Below the pieces are notes generated by a model. That model saw nothing but the letters and a program-made list of their open reading frames with translations. It searched no databases and was not told the origin of the DNA. Positions 10,243-18,507 of a stretch of 64,000 bases of DNA are shown one piece after another. Location of the stretch: the NCBI GenBank assembly GCA_001898645.1, contig MKUQ01000011.1, forward strand, positions 62,001 to 126,000, in the 5' to 3' direction. Both the position numbers and the translations under genes were made by a program. Within the stretch, counting starts at the first letter, position 1; every line of letters begins with the position of its first letter. Source of the DNA: Burkholderiales bacterium 70-64. Its GTDB lineage: Bacteria > Pseudomonadota > Gammaproteobacteria > Burkholderiales > Burkholderiaceae_E.

Positions 10243-12041
10243 ACCGCATTGCGCTCGAACGACTGTTTCCCTTCCTGCGCTGGTGGCCGCAGGTCGACCG
10301 CCGCAGCCTGCGCGCCGATCTGGTGGCCGGGCTGGTCGGGGCGCTGCTGGTGCTGCCCCAGGGCGTGGCCTTCGCCACCCTCGCCGGGCTGCCGCCGGCC
10401 TACGGGCTGTACTGCGCGATCGTGCCGACCATCGTGGCGGGGCTGTTCGGATCCTCGATGCACACCGTCTCGGGGCCCACCAATGCGGTGTCGCTGATGA
10501 CCTTCGCGGCGCTTTCGCCGCTCGCCCTGCCCGGTTCGGCCGAGTACGTCCGGCTGGCCGCGACGCTCGCCCTGCTCACCGGCTCGTTCATGCTCCTGCT
10601 CGGCGTGCTGCGGCTCGGGTTGCTGGTGAACTTCATTTCGCAGCCGGTGATCGTCGGCTTCACCGGAGGCGCAGGTGTCCTGATCCTGGTCAGCCAGCTC
10701 GGCGCGCTGTCGGGCATCGCGGTACCCTCGGGGCTGCCGTTCGCCAGCGTGCTGGCGTATGTGCTGACCCACTTGGCCGAAGCCCGGCCTGCCGCGCTCG
10801 CGGTGGCCCTGCTCACCGTGGCGGCGGCGGCCGGCCTGCGACGCTGGCGCCCGCGCTGGCCCGGTGTCGTGGCGGGGATGCTCGCCGGCGTCGTGCTCGC
10901 GTTCGTGCTCGACCTGGCGTTCGGCAAGGCGCACACCGGCATCCTGATGCTCGATCCCATCGCGCGCAGCCTGCCGCCGTTCTCCTGGCCGACCATCGAG
11001 CCGGGCACCTTCGTGCCGCTGAGCGGCGCCGCCGTCGGGGTGGCGATCGTGGCGCTCACGCAGTCGGTGTCGATCGCCCGGGCGATCGCGCTGCGTACCG
11101 GCCAGCGCATCGACGGCAACCAGGAGTTCGTCGGGCAGGGGCTCTCGAACATCGCGGCCGGGCTGTTCTCGGGTTTCCCGACCAGCGCCTCGGTGAACCG
11201 CTCGGGTCCCAACCTCGAAGCCGGCGCGGTCACGCCGCTGTCGGCCGTGTTCGCCGGCCTGATGCTGGCGGTGATCGTCCTGGCGTTCGCGCCATGGGTC
11301 GCCTGGCTGCCGCTGCCCGCGGTCGCGGGCGTGCTGTGCCTGGCCGGCTGGTCACTGATCGACTTCGGGCGCATCCGCTCGACCCTGCGCATGAGCCCGC
11401 CCGAGGGCGGCGTGCTGATCCTGACGCTGGTCTCCACGCTGCTGATGCGCCTGGAGGTCGCGGTGCTGGTCGGCGTGGCCGCGTCGCTGGTGCTGTACCT
11501 GAACCGCACCTCGCGCCCCACCATGCGCAGCCTGGTGCCCGATGCGCGCCGGCCCGACCGGCCGTTCGTGCCGCTGGAGGCGGGCCTGGCCGAATGCCCC
11601 CAGCTCAAGATCATGAGCATCGAAGGGTCGATCTACTTCGGCGCGGTCAACCACATCGCCGCCCATTTCGACACCCTGCGCCTGGTCGCGCCGCAACAGA
11701 AGCACCTGCTGCTGGCCATGCGCAACGTCAACTTCATCGATGTCGCCGGCGTCGCCCTGCTGATGGGCGAGGCCCGCCACCGCAGGGCGGCCGGCGGCGC
11801 GCTCTACCTCCACGGCCTGCGGCCGCAGGTCGAGGCATTCCTCGAGCGCGGCGGCGCGATCGAGGAGATCGGGCGCGAGCGCATCTTCACGACCAAGTAC
11901 GAGGCGATCTCCGCCATCTTCCGCCGGCTCGATCCCGAGGTGTGCCGGGCCTGCACGGCACGCATCTTCTACGAGTGCCAGCCGGGCCCGCGTGGGCTCG
12001 ATGCGGCCCCGACGGACTCCCCGCCGAGCGCGCCGGCATGA
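10239..12041 (+). CDS. SulP family anion transporter with STAS domain
   Basis: A 600-residue inner-membrane transporter of the SulP (SLC26) family, which moves sulfate, bicarbonate or other anions. The N-terminal 430 residues are hydrophobic, with PQGVAFATLAGLPPAYGLYCAIVP and SGPTNAVSLM, typical of the family's core. A cytoplasmic STAS domain starts near residue 450 (ECPQLKIMSIEGSIYFGAVNHI). The start is taken as TTG at 10239 with AGGAGA 10 nt upstream; it overlaps the recD stop by 4 nt. The substrate cannot be read from sequence. A Cys pair near the C terminus (CRACTARIFYEC) is seen in some family members. Confidence 0.88.
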   Translation: MNRIALERLFPFLRWWPQVDRRSLRADLVAGLVGALLVLPQGVAFATLAGLPPAYGLYCAIVPTIVAGLFGSSMHTVSGPTNAVSLMTFAALSPLALPGSAEYVRLAATLALLTGSFMLLLGVLRLGLLVNFISQPVIVGFTGGAGVLILVSQLGALSGIAVPSGLPFASVLAYVLTHLAEARPAALAVALLTVAAAAGLRRWRPRWPGVVAGMLAGVVLAFVLDLAFGKAHTGILMLDPIARSLPPFSWPTIEPGTFVPLSGAAVGVAIVALTQSVSIARAIALRTGQRIDGNQEFVGQGLSNIAAGLFSGFPTSASVNRSGPNLEAGAVTPLSAVFAGLMLAVIVLAFAPWVAWLPLPAVAGVLCLAGWSLIDFGRIRSTLRMSPPEGGVLILTLVSTLLMRLEVAVLVGVAASLVLYLNRTSRPTMRSLVPDARRPDRPFVPLEAGLAECPQLKIMSIEGSIYFGAVNHIAAHFDTLRLVAPQQKHLLLAMRNVNFIDVAGVALLMGEARHRRAAGGALYLHGLRPQVEAFLERGGAIEEIGRERIFTTKYEAISAIFRRLDPEVCRACTARIFYECQPGPRGLDAAPTDSPPSAPA

Positions 12042-12049
12042 AACGGCCT

Positions 12050-12078
12050 TGCATCCCGCGCCGCAACCGCCGGGTGCA
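12050..12078. terminator. Imperfect hairpin between convergent genes
   Basis: TGCATCCCG (12050-12058) can pair with CGGGTGCA (12071-12078), with one bulged base, in the 40-nt gap between the converging SulP and TPR genes. There is no T tract on either side. It may act as a weak bidirectional terminator, or be chance in GC-rich DNA. Confidence 0.25.
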
Positions 12079-12081
12079 GGC

Positions 12082-12861
12082 TCATGCGTCGTCGATCTCG
12101 CTGCGCGCGGTCTCCACGTCGAGCCGCTCCATCGCGTCCATGGGCTCGCACGCGGCGGCCTCGGCGTAGAGCTTCTCGGCCTCGGCGAGCGCCTTCTTGC
12201 CGTCGAGCAGGACCAGGCCGTTGGCGTACTCGATGCGCGCGATGGCCGAATCGGGATTGAGCTCGATCGCCTTGCGGAACAGCCGCAGCCCCTCGTCGCG
12301 CTTGGCGCCGTAGGTCACGCCGCCGATCATCGCGCCGACCTTGTCGATCACTTCGGCATGGAAGGCGCCCAGCGCGATGTGCGCATCGGCGTGCCTGGGC
12401 TGCAGCTCGATGGCCTTCTTCAGGGCGTCGCGCACCTTGCCCCCGAGGCCCTGCGCGAGCGCCTTGGTCACCGAGATGCCCTGGCTGTAGCGTCCGAGCG
12501 AGTATGCGTAGAGGTAGAACGCGTTGGCGTTCTTCGGGTCGCCTGCCTGCTGCGCCTCGCAGCGCGCCGCCACCTGCTGGAAGAGCTCGAGCTTCCTCTT
12601 CTCCGATTTCTCGAGGTAGTTGGCGTAGATGTTGGTCGCCTTGGCGGCCACGTCGGCGCCCGCTGCGCCGGCGGCCAGCCCCGCCTCGCTCGCCTGCTGG
12701 AAGCGCCCGGCGTGGAAGGCCATCCATGCCGCGAGCACCGCCTCGTCCTTCGGGAACGGCTCGCAGTCGCCGCGGTGCAGTCGCGCCCAGTGCTTCTTCA
12801 GGGTCGCGGGGGTGTACTCGTACTTCGCCTCGGGGTAGGGAAATGCGCTCCACTTCGCCAT
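12082..12861 (-). CDS. TPR-repeat protein, function unknown
   Basis: A 259-residue protein without signal peptide or membrane segment. Residues 60-240 are helical with recognisable tetratricopeptide units: GDPKNANAFYLYAYSLGR, LKKAIELQPRHADAHIALGAFH and FRKAIELNPDSAIARIEYANGL. TPR proteins are scaffolds for protein-protein contacts. It is the last gene of a leftward run phasin-patatin-TetR-TPR, 25 nt after the TetR gene, so a role in granule or lipid metabolism is possible but unproven. Confidence 0.75.
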   Translation of the reverse strand: MAKWSAFPYPEAKYEYTPATLKKHWARLHRGDCEPFPKDEAVLAAWMAFHAGRFQQASEAGLAAGAAGADVAAKATNIYANYLEKSEKRKLELFQQVAARCEAQQAGDPKNANAFYLYAYSLGRYSQGISVTKALAQGLGGKVRDALKKAIELQPRHADAHIALGAFHAEVIDKVGAMIGGVTYGAKRDEGLRLFRKAIELNPDSAIARIEYANGLVLLDGKKALAEAEKLYAEAAACEPMDAMERLDVETARSEIDDA

Positions 12862-12886
12862 GCTCGACTCCTCGGCACGCAGGGTT

Positions 12887-13546
12887 TCAGGTCTTCAGGT
12901 ACTCGAGCGACAGGCGGGCGAACAGCGTGCGCGCGTCCTCGCTCAGCCAGGGCACGAGCAGCGACAGCACCTGGAAGGCGCCGCGTGCCATGGCTCCGCT
13001 CTGGTAGCCGGCCTCGGCGAAGCGCCGGGCGTGCCGGATGTATTCGAACGACAGCCAGTAGGTGGCGACCACCACCATGTTGGTGACCAGCGGCTCGATC
13101 TCGTCGTCGCGGGCCTCGAGCGCCCCGCTTGCCGCGAGCGAGCGGCACAGCGCGCGCGCCGCGGCGGTCTTGCGATCGACGATGGCGCGGAAATGCGTCT
13201 CGAGGCGCCGGTTGCGCGAGAGCAGGTCGTTGAGGTCGCGGTAGACGAAGCGATAGCGCCAGATCGTCTCGAACAGCAGATGCAGGAACAGCCAGGCGTC
13301 CTCGAAGTGGCTGTCGCGGCGCAGCGGCGCCTGCAGCAGCGGATCGATCTCGCGCTCGAACTGCTCGAACAGCGCGTCGACGATGTCGTCCTTGTTGCGG
13401 AAGTGGTAGTACAGGTTGCCGGGGCTGATGTTCATCTCGACGGCGATGGCGCTCGTCGTGACGTTCGGCTCGCCGAGATCGTTGAACAGGCGCAGCGAAC
13501 GCTCGAGGATGCGCTCACGGGTGCGCCGCGGCGGCTTTCGCTGCAT
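12887..13546 (-). CDS. TetR/AcrR family transcriptional regulator
   Basis: A 219-residue regulator. The N-terminal helix-turn-helix is clear: TRERILERSLRLFNDLG, then TTSAIAVEMNISPGNLYYHFRNKDDIVDALF (about residues 8-58). The rest is an all-helical ligand domain unlike any specific family I can name. It lies 38 nt downstream of the patatin gene in the phasin operon. Two near-identical palindromes, at 15459-15477 and 20698-20716 in the two divergent promoters of this lipid region, are candidate operators for it. An acyl-CoA or fatty-acid ligand is plausible from context only. Confidence 0.88.
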   Translation of the reverse strand: MQRKPPRRTRERILERSLRLFNDLGEPNVTTSAIAVEMNISPGNLYYHFRNKDDIVDALFEQFEREIDPLLQAPLRRDSHFEDAWLFLHLLFETIWRYRFVYRDLNDLLSRNRRLETHFRAIVDRKTAAARALCRSLAASGALEARDDEIEPLVTNMVVVATYWLSFEYIRHARRFAEAGYQSGAMARGAFQVLSLLVPWLSEDARTLFARLSLEYLKT

Positions 13547-13584
13547 GCCTGCTCCGTCGTTTCCGGTCTCGCGTTGGGCGGATC

Positions 13585-14856
13585 TTACCGTGCGCCGGCC
13601 CCTTGTGCGCTCGGGCGCCCGGCGGCCAGCCGCGGGCCGATGATGTCGAGCGAGCGATCGAGGTCGTCGAGCGCGCGCCCCAGCCTTGCCAGGGTCGCGC
13701 CGATGCGCGTCGCGCGCGCGGCGACCGACGGCATGGCCTCGCGCACCAGCCGCGGTACCGGATGGCGCAGCACCCGCAGGTCGATCGACAGCCCGTGGCG
13801 CGCCAGCACCGGCTCGAGCGCTGCGTGGCGCGCCAGCAGGTCCTCGCGGGTGCGGTGGTAGGCGTGCTCGCACAGCCGCCGCCGGCTCGACAGGCTGAAG
13901 ATGTTGGTGAAGAAGATGTCGGAGTCGTCGCGGCGCGGCTCGAACAGCACCACGTCCGAACCCGGATGCGTGACGCGGTACTTCTCGAGGCCGACGGTCA
14001 TGCGCGAACGGATCGCGGTGCGGATGGTCTGCGCCATCACCGTGCTGATGCCCGAGCGCGAGACGCGGCGTGCGCGCGCACCGGCGCCGTCGTAGGGCAC
14101 CAGGGGATTCAGGCACAGCACCAGCCCCACGCCGTGCTCCAGCGCCACCGAGGCATGCACGGTCTTGTTCAGCGCGCCGTCGAGGTAGTGGCGCGCGCCG
14201 ATGCGCACCGGAGCGAACAGGCCCGGCACGGCGCTCGAGGCGATCGCCGCGCGCGAGATCGGGATGTGGTCGTGGCCCGGCGAGCCGAACTCCACCGGAT
14301 CGCCGGAGTCGATGTCGGTGGCCACGATGCGCAGCGGCACCCGGGTGCGCCGGAAGTCGTTGGTGCGGCCCGGCTGCGACAGCAGGTGTGCGAGCTTGCG
14401 CTCGGCCGGGCTGCCGTCGATCAGCCCGTTGGGCAGCAGGCGCAGGCCGCGCTCGAGGGCGCGCCAGAGCGCCGCCTGCGGTCCGGCGAGCGCTTCGTCG
14501 AGGCCGGCTGCCACGGTGGCGCTCACGCCGGCCGGCGCCGAACGCAGCGCGCGCTGCCATTCGCGATAGGCCGGGCGCAGCAGCAGGGCCGGATCGAAAG
14601 CGGTTTCGGCGTCGTCGTCCTCGACGAACATGCGCACCATCCGGTGCGGCGTGACGCCATTGATCAGGCCCGCGGCGATGAACGCTCCGGCGCTCACGCC
14701 GACGTAGGTGTCGAGCCTGGTGAGGTCCAGCCCGTCGATCGCCTCGGCCAGCGCGCACAGCGCGCCGAGCTCGTAGGCCGCGCCGAGGAATCCGCCGCCG
14801 GCCAGCGCCAGTCCGATGCGGCCGGGGCGGCTGTGCGAGGCTGTGCGAACCGGCAT
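13585..14856 (-). CDS. Patatin-like phospholipase
   Basis: A 423-residue lipid acyl hydrolase of the patatin family. The oxyanion-hole motif GGGFLG is at residues 20-25, the nucleophile elbow GVSAG puts Ser at 55, and the catalytic Asp lies in YLDGALN, so the Ser-Asp dyad is complete. There is no signal peptide, which suggests intracellular action on phospholipid or on granule lipid. It follows the phasin gene by 35 nt. The long Arg-rich tail after residue 300 is outside the patatin core. The ATG at 14856 starts just before the patatin fold; longer in-frame extensions would run into the phasin gene. Confidence 0.87.
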   Translation of the reverse strand: MPVRTASHSRPGRIGLALAGGGFLGAAYELGALCALAEAIDGLDLTRLDTYVGVSAGAFIAAGLINGVTPHRMVRMFVEDDDAETAFDPALLLRPAYREWQRALRSAPAGVSATVAAGLDEALAGPQAALWRALERGLRLLPNGLIDGSPAERKLAHLLSQPGRTNDFRRTRVPLRIVATDIDSGDPVEFGSPGHDHIPISRAAIASSAVPGLFAPVRIGARHYLDGALNKTVHASVALEHGVGLVLCLNPLVPYDGAGARARRVSRSGISTVMAQTIRTAIRSRMTVGLEKYRVTHPGSDVVLFEPRRDDSDIFFTNIFSLSSRRRLCEHAYHRTREDLLARHAALEPVLARHGLSIDLRVLRHPVPRLVREAMPSVAARATRIGATLARLGRALDDLDRSLDIIGPRLAAGRPSAQGAGAR

Positions 14857-14891
14857 GGCGGCGCGTCCCCCCGGCACCCCCTGGCGCGTGC

Positions 14892-15407
14892 TCAGGACGC
14901 AGCCTTGACAGCGCGCGTGCGACGCGTCGCCTTCTTCGCGGCCGGCGCGGTCCTGGTCTTGGCCGGCGCGGCGCGGCGACGGGCGGGCGGCGCCGCGCCG
15001 TTGAGGGCCTGCACGCTGTCGTTGAGGGCGTCCACGCGCGTGATGAGCTCCTGGATCTCCTTGCTGGTCGGCACGCCGAGGCGGGTCAGGGCGCGCGAGA
15101 CGCGGTCTTCGAACACCTGCTCGAGCTTGTCCCAGGACTGCGTGGCCTGCTTGCCGAGGTCGCCGGCGGCCTTGCTGACCTTGCCGGTCACCTCGCCGAT
15201 CTTCTCCTCGGTCAGCGCGCGCGTGCGGCGCTGGATCGAGGTGCCTTCGCGGACCAGGGAAGAGAAGGCCTTGCCGCCTTCCTCCTGGGCCTTCGAGAAC
15301 GCGCCGAGCCCGGCCAGCCAGATCTGCTGGGCCGATTCGCGGATCGCCGAGGCGAGCTGGTTGCGCTCGGATTTGCCTTCGGCCATCGCCTTGAGTTTCT
15401 TCACCAT
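14892..15407 (-). CDS. Phasin (polyhydroxyalkanoate granule-associated protein)
   Basis: A 171-residue phasin of the PhaI/PhaF type, which coats storage granules. Residues 15-60 carry the family segment SAIRESAQQIWLAGLGAFSKAQEEG, followed by an amphipathic helical region with heptad-like character. The C terminus is an Ala-Lys-Arg-Pro tail (AAPAKTRTAPAAKKATRR) like the histone-like, DNA-binding tail of PhaF, which could tie granules to the nucleoid. ATG 15407 is preceded by GGAGAA at good spacing; an upstream ATG at 15437 lacks one. First gene of the operon, divergent from the acyl-CoA reductase. Confidence 0.86.
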   Translation of the reverse strand: MVKKLKAMAEGKSERNQLASAIRESAQQIWLAGLGAFSKAQEEGGKAFSSLVREGTSIQRRTRALTEEKIGEVTGKVSKAAGDLGKQATQSWDKLEQVFEDRVSRALTRLGVPTSKEIQELITRVDALNDSVQALNGAAPPARRRAAPAKTRTAPAAKKATRRTRAVKAAS

Positions 15408-15458
15408 GTCGCTTCTCCATGCGGGGGTGGACTGCATCGACGAGTCTAAAGGGCCGCG

Positions 15459-15477
15459 CTAGAGCCGGCGCACTAAA
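15459..15477. promoter_or_regulatory. Candidate operator (copy B) between phasin and acyl-CoA reductase
   Basis: CTAGAG-CCGGCG-CACTAAA, a 6-6-6 inverted repeat that matches the site at 20698-20716 in both arms. It lies in the 141-nt divergent gap, upstream of a possible -10 (TACAAT, 15494-15499) for the reductase. A related half site, GTCTAAAG, is just upstream at 15444-15451. The TetR product of the adjacent operon is the obvious candidate to bind it. Confidence 0.5.
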
Positions 15478-15548
15478 CGCGCCATGCTGCCGATACAATG
15501 GCCGCGGCGCGACACCGCGGCGGATCGGGAACCTTCGGGGAGGGGCAC

Positions 15549-17543
15549 ATGAACTACTTCATCACCGGCGCCACCGGCTTCATCGGGCGCCGGCTCGTGC
15601 GCAGGATCCTCGAGCGTCGCGGCGCGGTGGTGTATTTCCTGGTGCGCGACGCATCGCCGCAGAAGCTGGCGCCCCTCTACGAGGCCTGGGGCGTCGACCA
15701 AAGCCGGGCGATTCCCCTGGTCGGCGACATCTCGCAGCCCGGGCTCGGCCTGCGCGCGGCCGATCGCAAGCGGCTGGAGGGCAAGGTGCGCCACCTGTTC
15801 CACCTCGCCGCGATCTACGACCTGAACGCCGATGCGCAGGCCCAGGTGGAGGTGAACATCGAAGGCACGCGGCACGTCGTGGCCTTCGCCGGCACGATCG
15901 GCGCCGGCTGCCTGCACCACATCTCGTCGATCGCAGCGGCCGGCCTGTACGAGGGGGTGTTCCGCGAAGACATGTTCGAGGAGGCCGAGAACCTCGACCA
16001 TCCGTATTTCGCCACCAAGCACGAGTCCGAGAAGATCGTGCGCCGCGAAGCGAAGGTGCCGTTCCGCATCTACCGCCCTGCGCTGGTGGTGGGCGACTCG
16101 CGCACCGGCGAGATGGACAAGATCGACGGCCCCTACTATTTCTTCAAGCTGATCCAGCGCATGCGCCAGATCGTGCCGGCCTGGATGCCGACCGTCGGCA
16201 TCGAGGGCGGGCGCATCAACATCGTCCCGGTCGACTACGTCGTGGCCGCGCTGGACCACATCGCGCATGCCAAGGGCCTGGACGGGCGCTGCTTCCACCT
16301 GGTCGACCCCGAGCCGATGCGCGTGGGCGACGTGCTCAACACCTTCGCCAGGGCGGCTCACGCCCCGGTGATGTCGATGCGCATCAACGCGGCGCTGTTC
16401 GGCTTCATCCCGAAAGGCGTGCGCAAGGGCCTGATGGCCCTCACGCCGGTGCGCCGCGTCCGCAACGCCGTGATGAAGGACCTCGGCCTGCCCGAGGACA
16501 TCCTGCAGTTCATCAACTACCCGACCCGCTTCGACTGTCGCGAGGCGCTCACCGCTCTGCGGGGCAGCGGCATCGAATGCCCCCGCCTAGACGACTACGC
16601 GTGGGTGCTGTGGGACTACTGGGAGCGCCACCTCGATCCCGACCTGTTCATCGACCGCACGCTCGCCGGGCACGTGCGCGGCAAGGTGGTGCTGATCACC
16701 GGCGGCTCCTCGGGCATCGGCCTGGCCGCCGCGCGCAAGCTCGCCGCTGCCGGCGCCATCACCGTCGTCTGCGGGCGCGACGAGGAGAAGCTCGCCGAGG
16801 CGCGCCGCGTGGTGAAGGAGGACGGCCACGAGCTGGTCACCTTCGCGGTCGACCTCGCCAGCACCGACGACTGCGATCGCATGACGCGCTGGCTGATCGA
16901 CGAATACGGCGGCGTCGACGTGCTGGTCAACAATGCCGGGCGCTCGATCCGGCGCGGCATCGAATCCAGCTTCGAGCGCTTCCACGATTTCGAGCGCACG
17001 ATGCAGCTGAACTATTTCGGCGCGGTGCGCGTCACCATGGGGCTGCTGCCCAAGATGATCGAGCGCCGGCGCGGCCACGTGGTCAACATCAGCTCCATCG
17101 GCGTGCTCACCAACGCGCCGCGCTTTTCCGCCTACGTCGCCTCGAAGGCCGCGCTCGACGCCTGGACGCGCTGCGCCGCCAGCGAGTTCGCCGACGTCGG
17201 CGTCACCTTCACCACCATCAACATGCCGCTGGTGCGCACGCCGATGATCGCGCCCACCCGGCTCTACCAGAACGTGCCGACGCTGTCACCCGAGGAGGCC
17301 GCCGACCTGGTCAGCCAGGCCATCGTCTACAAGCCGGTGCGCATCGCCACGCGCCTGGGCGTGGCCGGCGAGGTGCTGCACGCCCTGCTGCCGAAGGTGA
17401 TGCAGATCACCATGAACACCTCGTTCCGCATGTTCCCCGATTCGCAGGCCGCCCGGGGCGACAAGGATGCGCCGGGCAAGGCGCCCCCGCTCAACGCGGA
17501 CCAGGCCGCGCTGCAGCAGCTCATGCGCGGCATCCACTTCTAG
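15549..17543 (+). CDS. Alcohol-forming fatty acyl-CoA reductase (two SDR domains)
   Basis: A 664-residue enzyme reducing fatty acyl-CoA with NADPH to fatty alcohol, closely resembling the approximately 660-residue Marinobacter reductase as I recall it. The N-terminal domain starts MNYFITGATGFIG (Rossmann motif) and has Tyr153-x3-Lys157 (YFATK); this domain reduces acyl-CoA to aldehyde. The C-terminal domain has TGGSSGIG near residue 384 and YVASK (Tyr529, Lys533), typical of classical SDRs, and is thought to reduce the aldehyde. Blocks such as FREDMFEEAE, IYRPALVVG and ERTMQLNYFG are highly characteristic. With the WS/DGAT at the window's left edge it completes a wax ester route. Confidence 0.88.
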   Translation: MNYFITGATGFIGRRLVRRILERRGAVVYFLVRDASPQKLAPLYEAWGVDQSRAIPLVGDISQPGLGLRAADRKRLEGKVRHLFHLAAIYDLNADAQAQVEVNIEGTRHVVAFAGTIGAGCLHHISSIAAAGLYEGVFREDMFEEAENLDHPYFATKHESEKIVRREAKVPFRIYRPALVVGDSRTGEMDKIDGPYYFFKLIQRMRQIVPAWMPTVGIEGGRINIVPVDYVVAALDHIAHAKGLDGRCFHLVDPEPMRVGDVLNTFARAAHAPVMSMRINAALFGFIPKGVRKGLMALTPVRRVRNAVMKDLGLPEDILQFINYPTRFDCREALTALRGSGIECPRLDDYAWVLWDYWERHLDPDLFIDRTLAGHVRGKVVLITGGSSGIGLAAARKLAAAGAITVVCGRDEEKLAEARRVVKEDGHELVTFAVDLASTDDCDRMTRWLIDEYGGVDVLVNNAGRSIRRGIESSFERFHDFERTMQLNYFGAVRVTMGLLPKMIERRRGHVVNISSIGVLTNAPRFSAYVASKAALDAWTRCAASEFADVGVTFTTINMPLVRTPMIAPTRLYQNVPTLSPEEAADLVSQAIVYKPVRIATRLGVAGEVLHALLPKVMQITMNTSFRMFPDSQAARGDKDAPGKAPPLNADQAALQQLMRGIHF

Positions 17544-17553
17544 CAGAGCCTGT

Positions 17554-18507
17554 TCACACTACGATCGTTCCCGCGCCGGGGCCTGCCGAGCCGCCAACCG
17601 AGGCGCCGGCGTCGATCGCGCGCGCCGCGAGCCCCCATACCGCCCGGTCGTAGGCCAGCGCCACGTGGCCGCGTGCCGCCAGCTCGACCGTGCGCGCGCC
17701 CTCCAGCGTCTGGATCGCCTGCGGCACGACGATGTTGTCGTGATGCGAGAGCACGACGGTGAACAGCGCGCGCGCCGATGCCGGCTCGCGGGCGGCCAGC
17801 GTACGCAGCCAGTCGCTGTCGAGCGCCATCTCGGACACGTTGCGGCCATGCCCGAAGCCCGCCAGCCAGGTGCCGCGGTGCGGCGTGCCGAGCGTGACCA
17901 CGGCGCACAGGGCGCCGGCGCCGTGCCGGGCGACGAATGCGCGCACCGCCAGCCCGCCCATGCTGTGCGCGACCACCGCCACGCGGGCGGCGCCGGTGCG
18001 CGCGCGCAGGCGCTCGATGCCTTCGGCGACGAGCGGCACGTAGTCGTCGATCGAGGCGAACACCGGTTCCAGGTTCACCGAGCCCACGGCGTGGCCGCGC
18101 GCGGCCAGCCAGCGGGCCAGCGGCTGCCAGATGCCGCGGTTGCAGAAATAGCCGTGCACCAGCAGCACGGGCACGCGCCCGGGCGCATCGCCGCTCGGCA
18201 GGGCGCGCGCGCCGTAGCGCAGCTGGGCGTAGAAAAAGGTGCGCAGCGAGGCGGCGATCTCGCCCAGCCACGCGCGCAGGCTGGCCCCCGCGCCGAAGCG
18301 CAGGTCGGGACGCGTGCGCCGCCGGAACCATGCGCCGATGACGAACTGCTGGCCGAGGATCGCGGCATCGACCACCACCGGCACGGCCGCGGCCGCCAGC
18401 ACGGCGGATGCCCACGGCCACTCGCGTCCCCAGTGCAGCCAGCCGGCCAGCAGCGCCACCGCGCAGGCGATCGCCGCGACCACGCCCGCCAGCAGCCGGC
18501 GCATCAT
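17554..18507 (-). CDS. Alpha/beta hydrolase, triacylglycerol lipase-like
   Basis: A 317-residue hydrolase. Two N-terminal hydrophobic stretches (about residues 4-22 and 34-52) suggest membrane anchoring. The core has the oxyanion motif LLVHGYFCNRG (about 116-124) and the nucleophile elbow AHSMGG with Ser182, an Ala-x-Ser-x-Gly as in Bacillus lipases. A catalytic Asp in HHDNIVVP and His in ARGHVALAY complete the triad. The ATG at 18507 overlaps the GMC oxidoreductase stop (ATGA), so the two are translated together. Esters of fatty alcohols or acids are likely substrates by context. Confidence 0.85.
   Translation of the reverse strand: MMRRLLAGVVAAIACAVALLAGWLHWGREWPWASAVLAAAAVPVVVDAAILGQQFVIGAWFRRRTRPDLRFGAGASLRAWLGEIAASLRTFFYAQLRYGARALPSGDAPGRVPVLLVHGYFCNRGIWQPLARWLAARGHAVGSVNLEPVFASIDDYVPLVAEGIERLRARTGAARVAVVAHSMGGLAVRAFVARHGAGALCAVVTLGTPHRGTWLAGFGHGRNVSEMALDSDWLRTLAAREPASARALFTVVLSHHDNIVVPQAIQTLEGARTVELAARGHVALAYDRAVWGLAARAIDAGASVGGSAGPGAGTIVV

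Noticed and set aside
13603-15462. A 619-codon plus-strand frame across the patatin and phasin genes
   Set aside because: It is antisense to two genes with clear motifs and ribosome-binding sites, and its sequence is compositionally typical of a GC-rich shadow.
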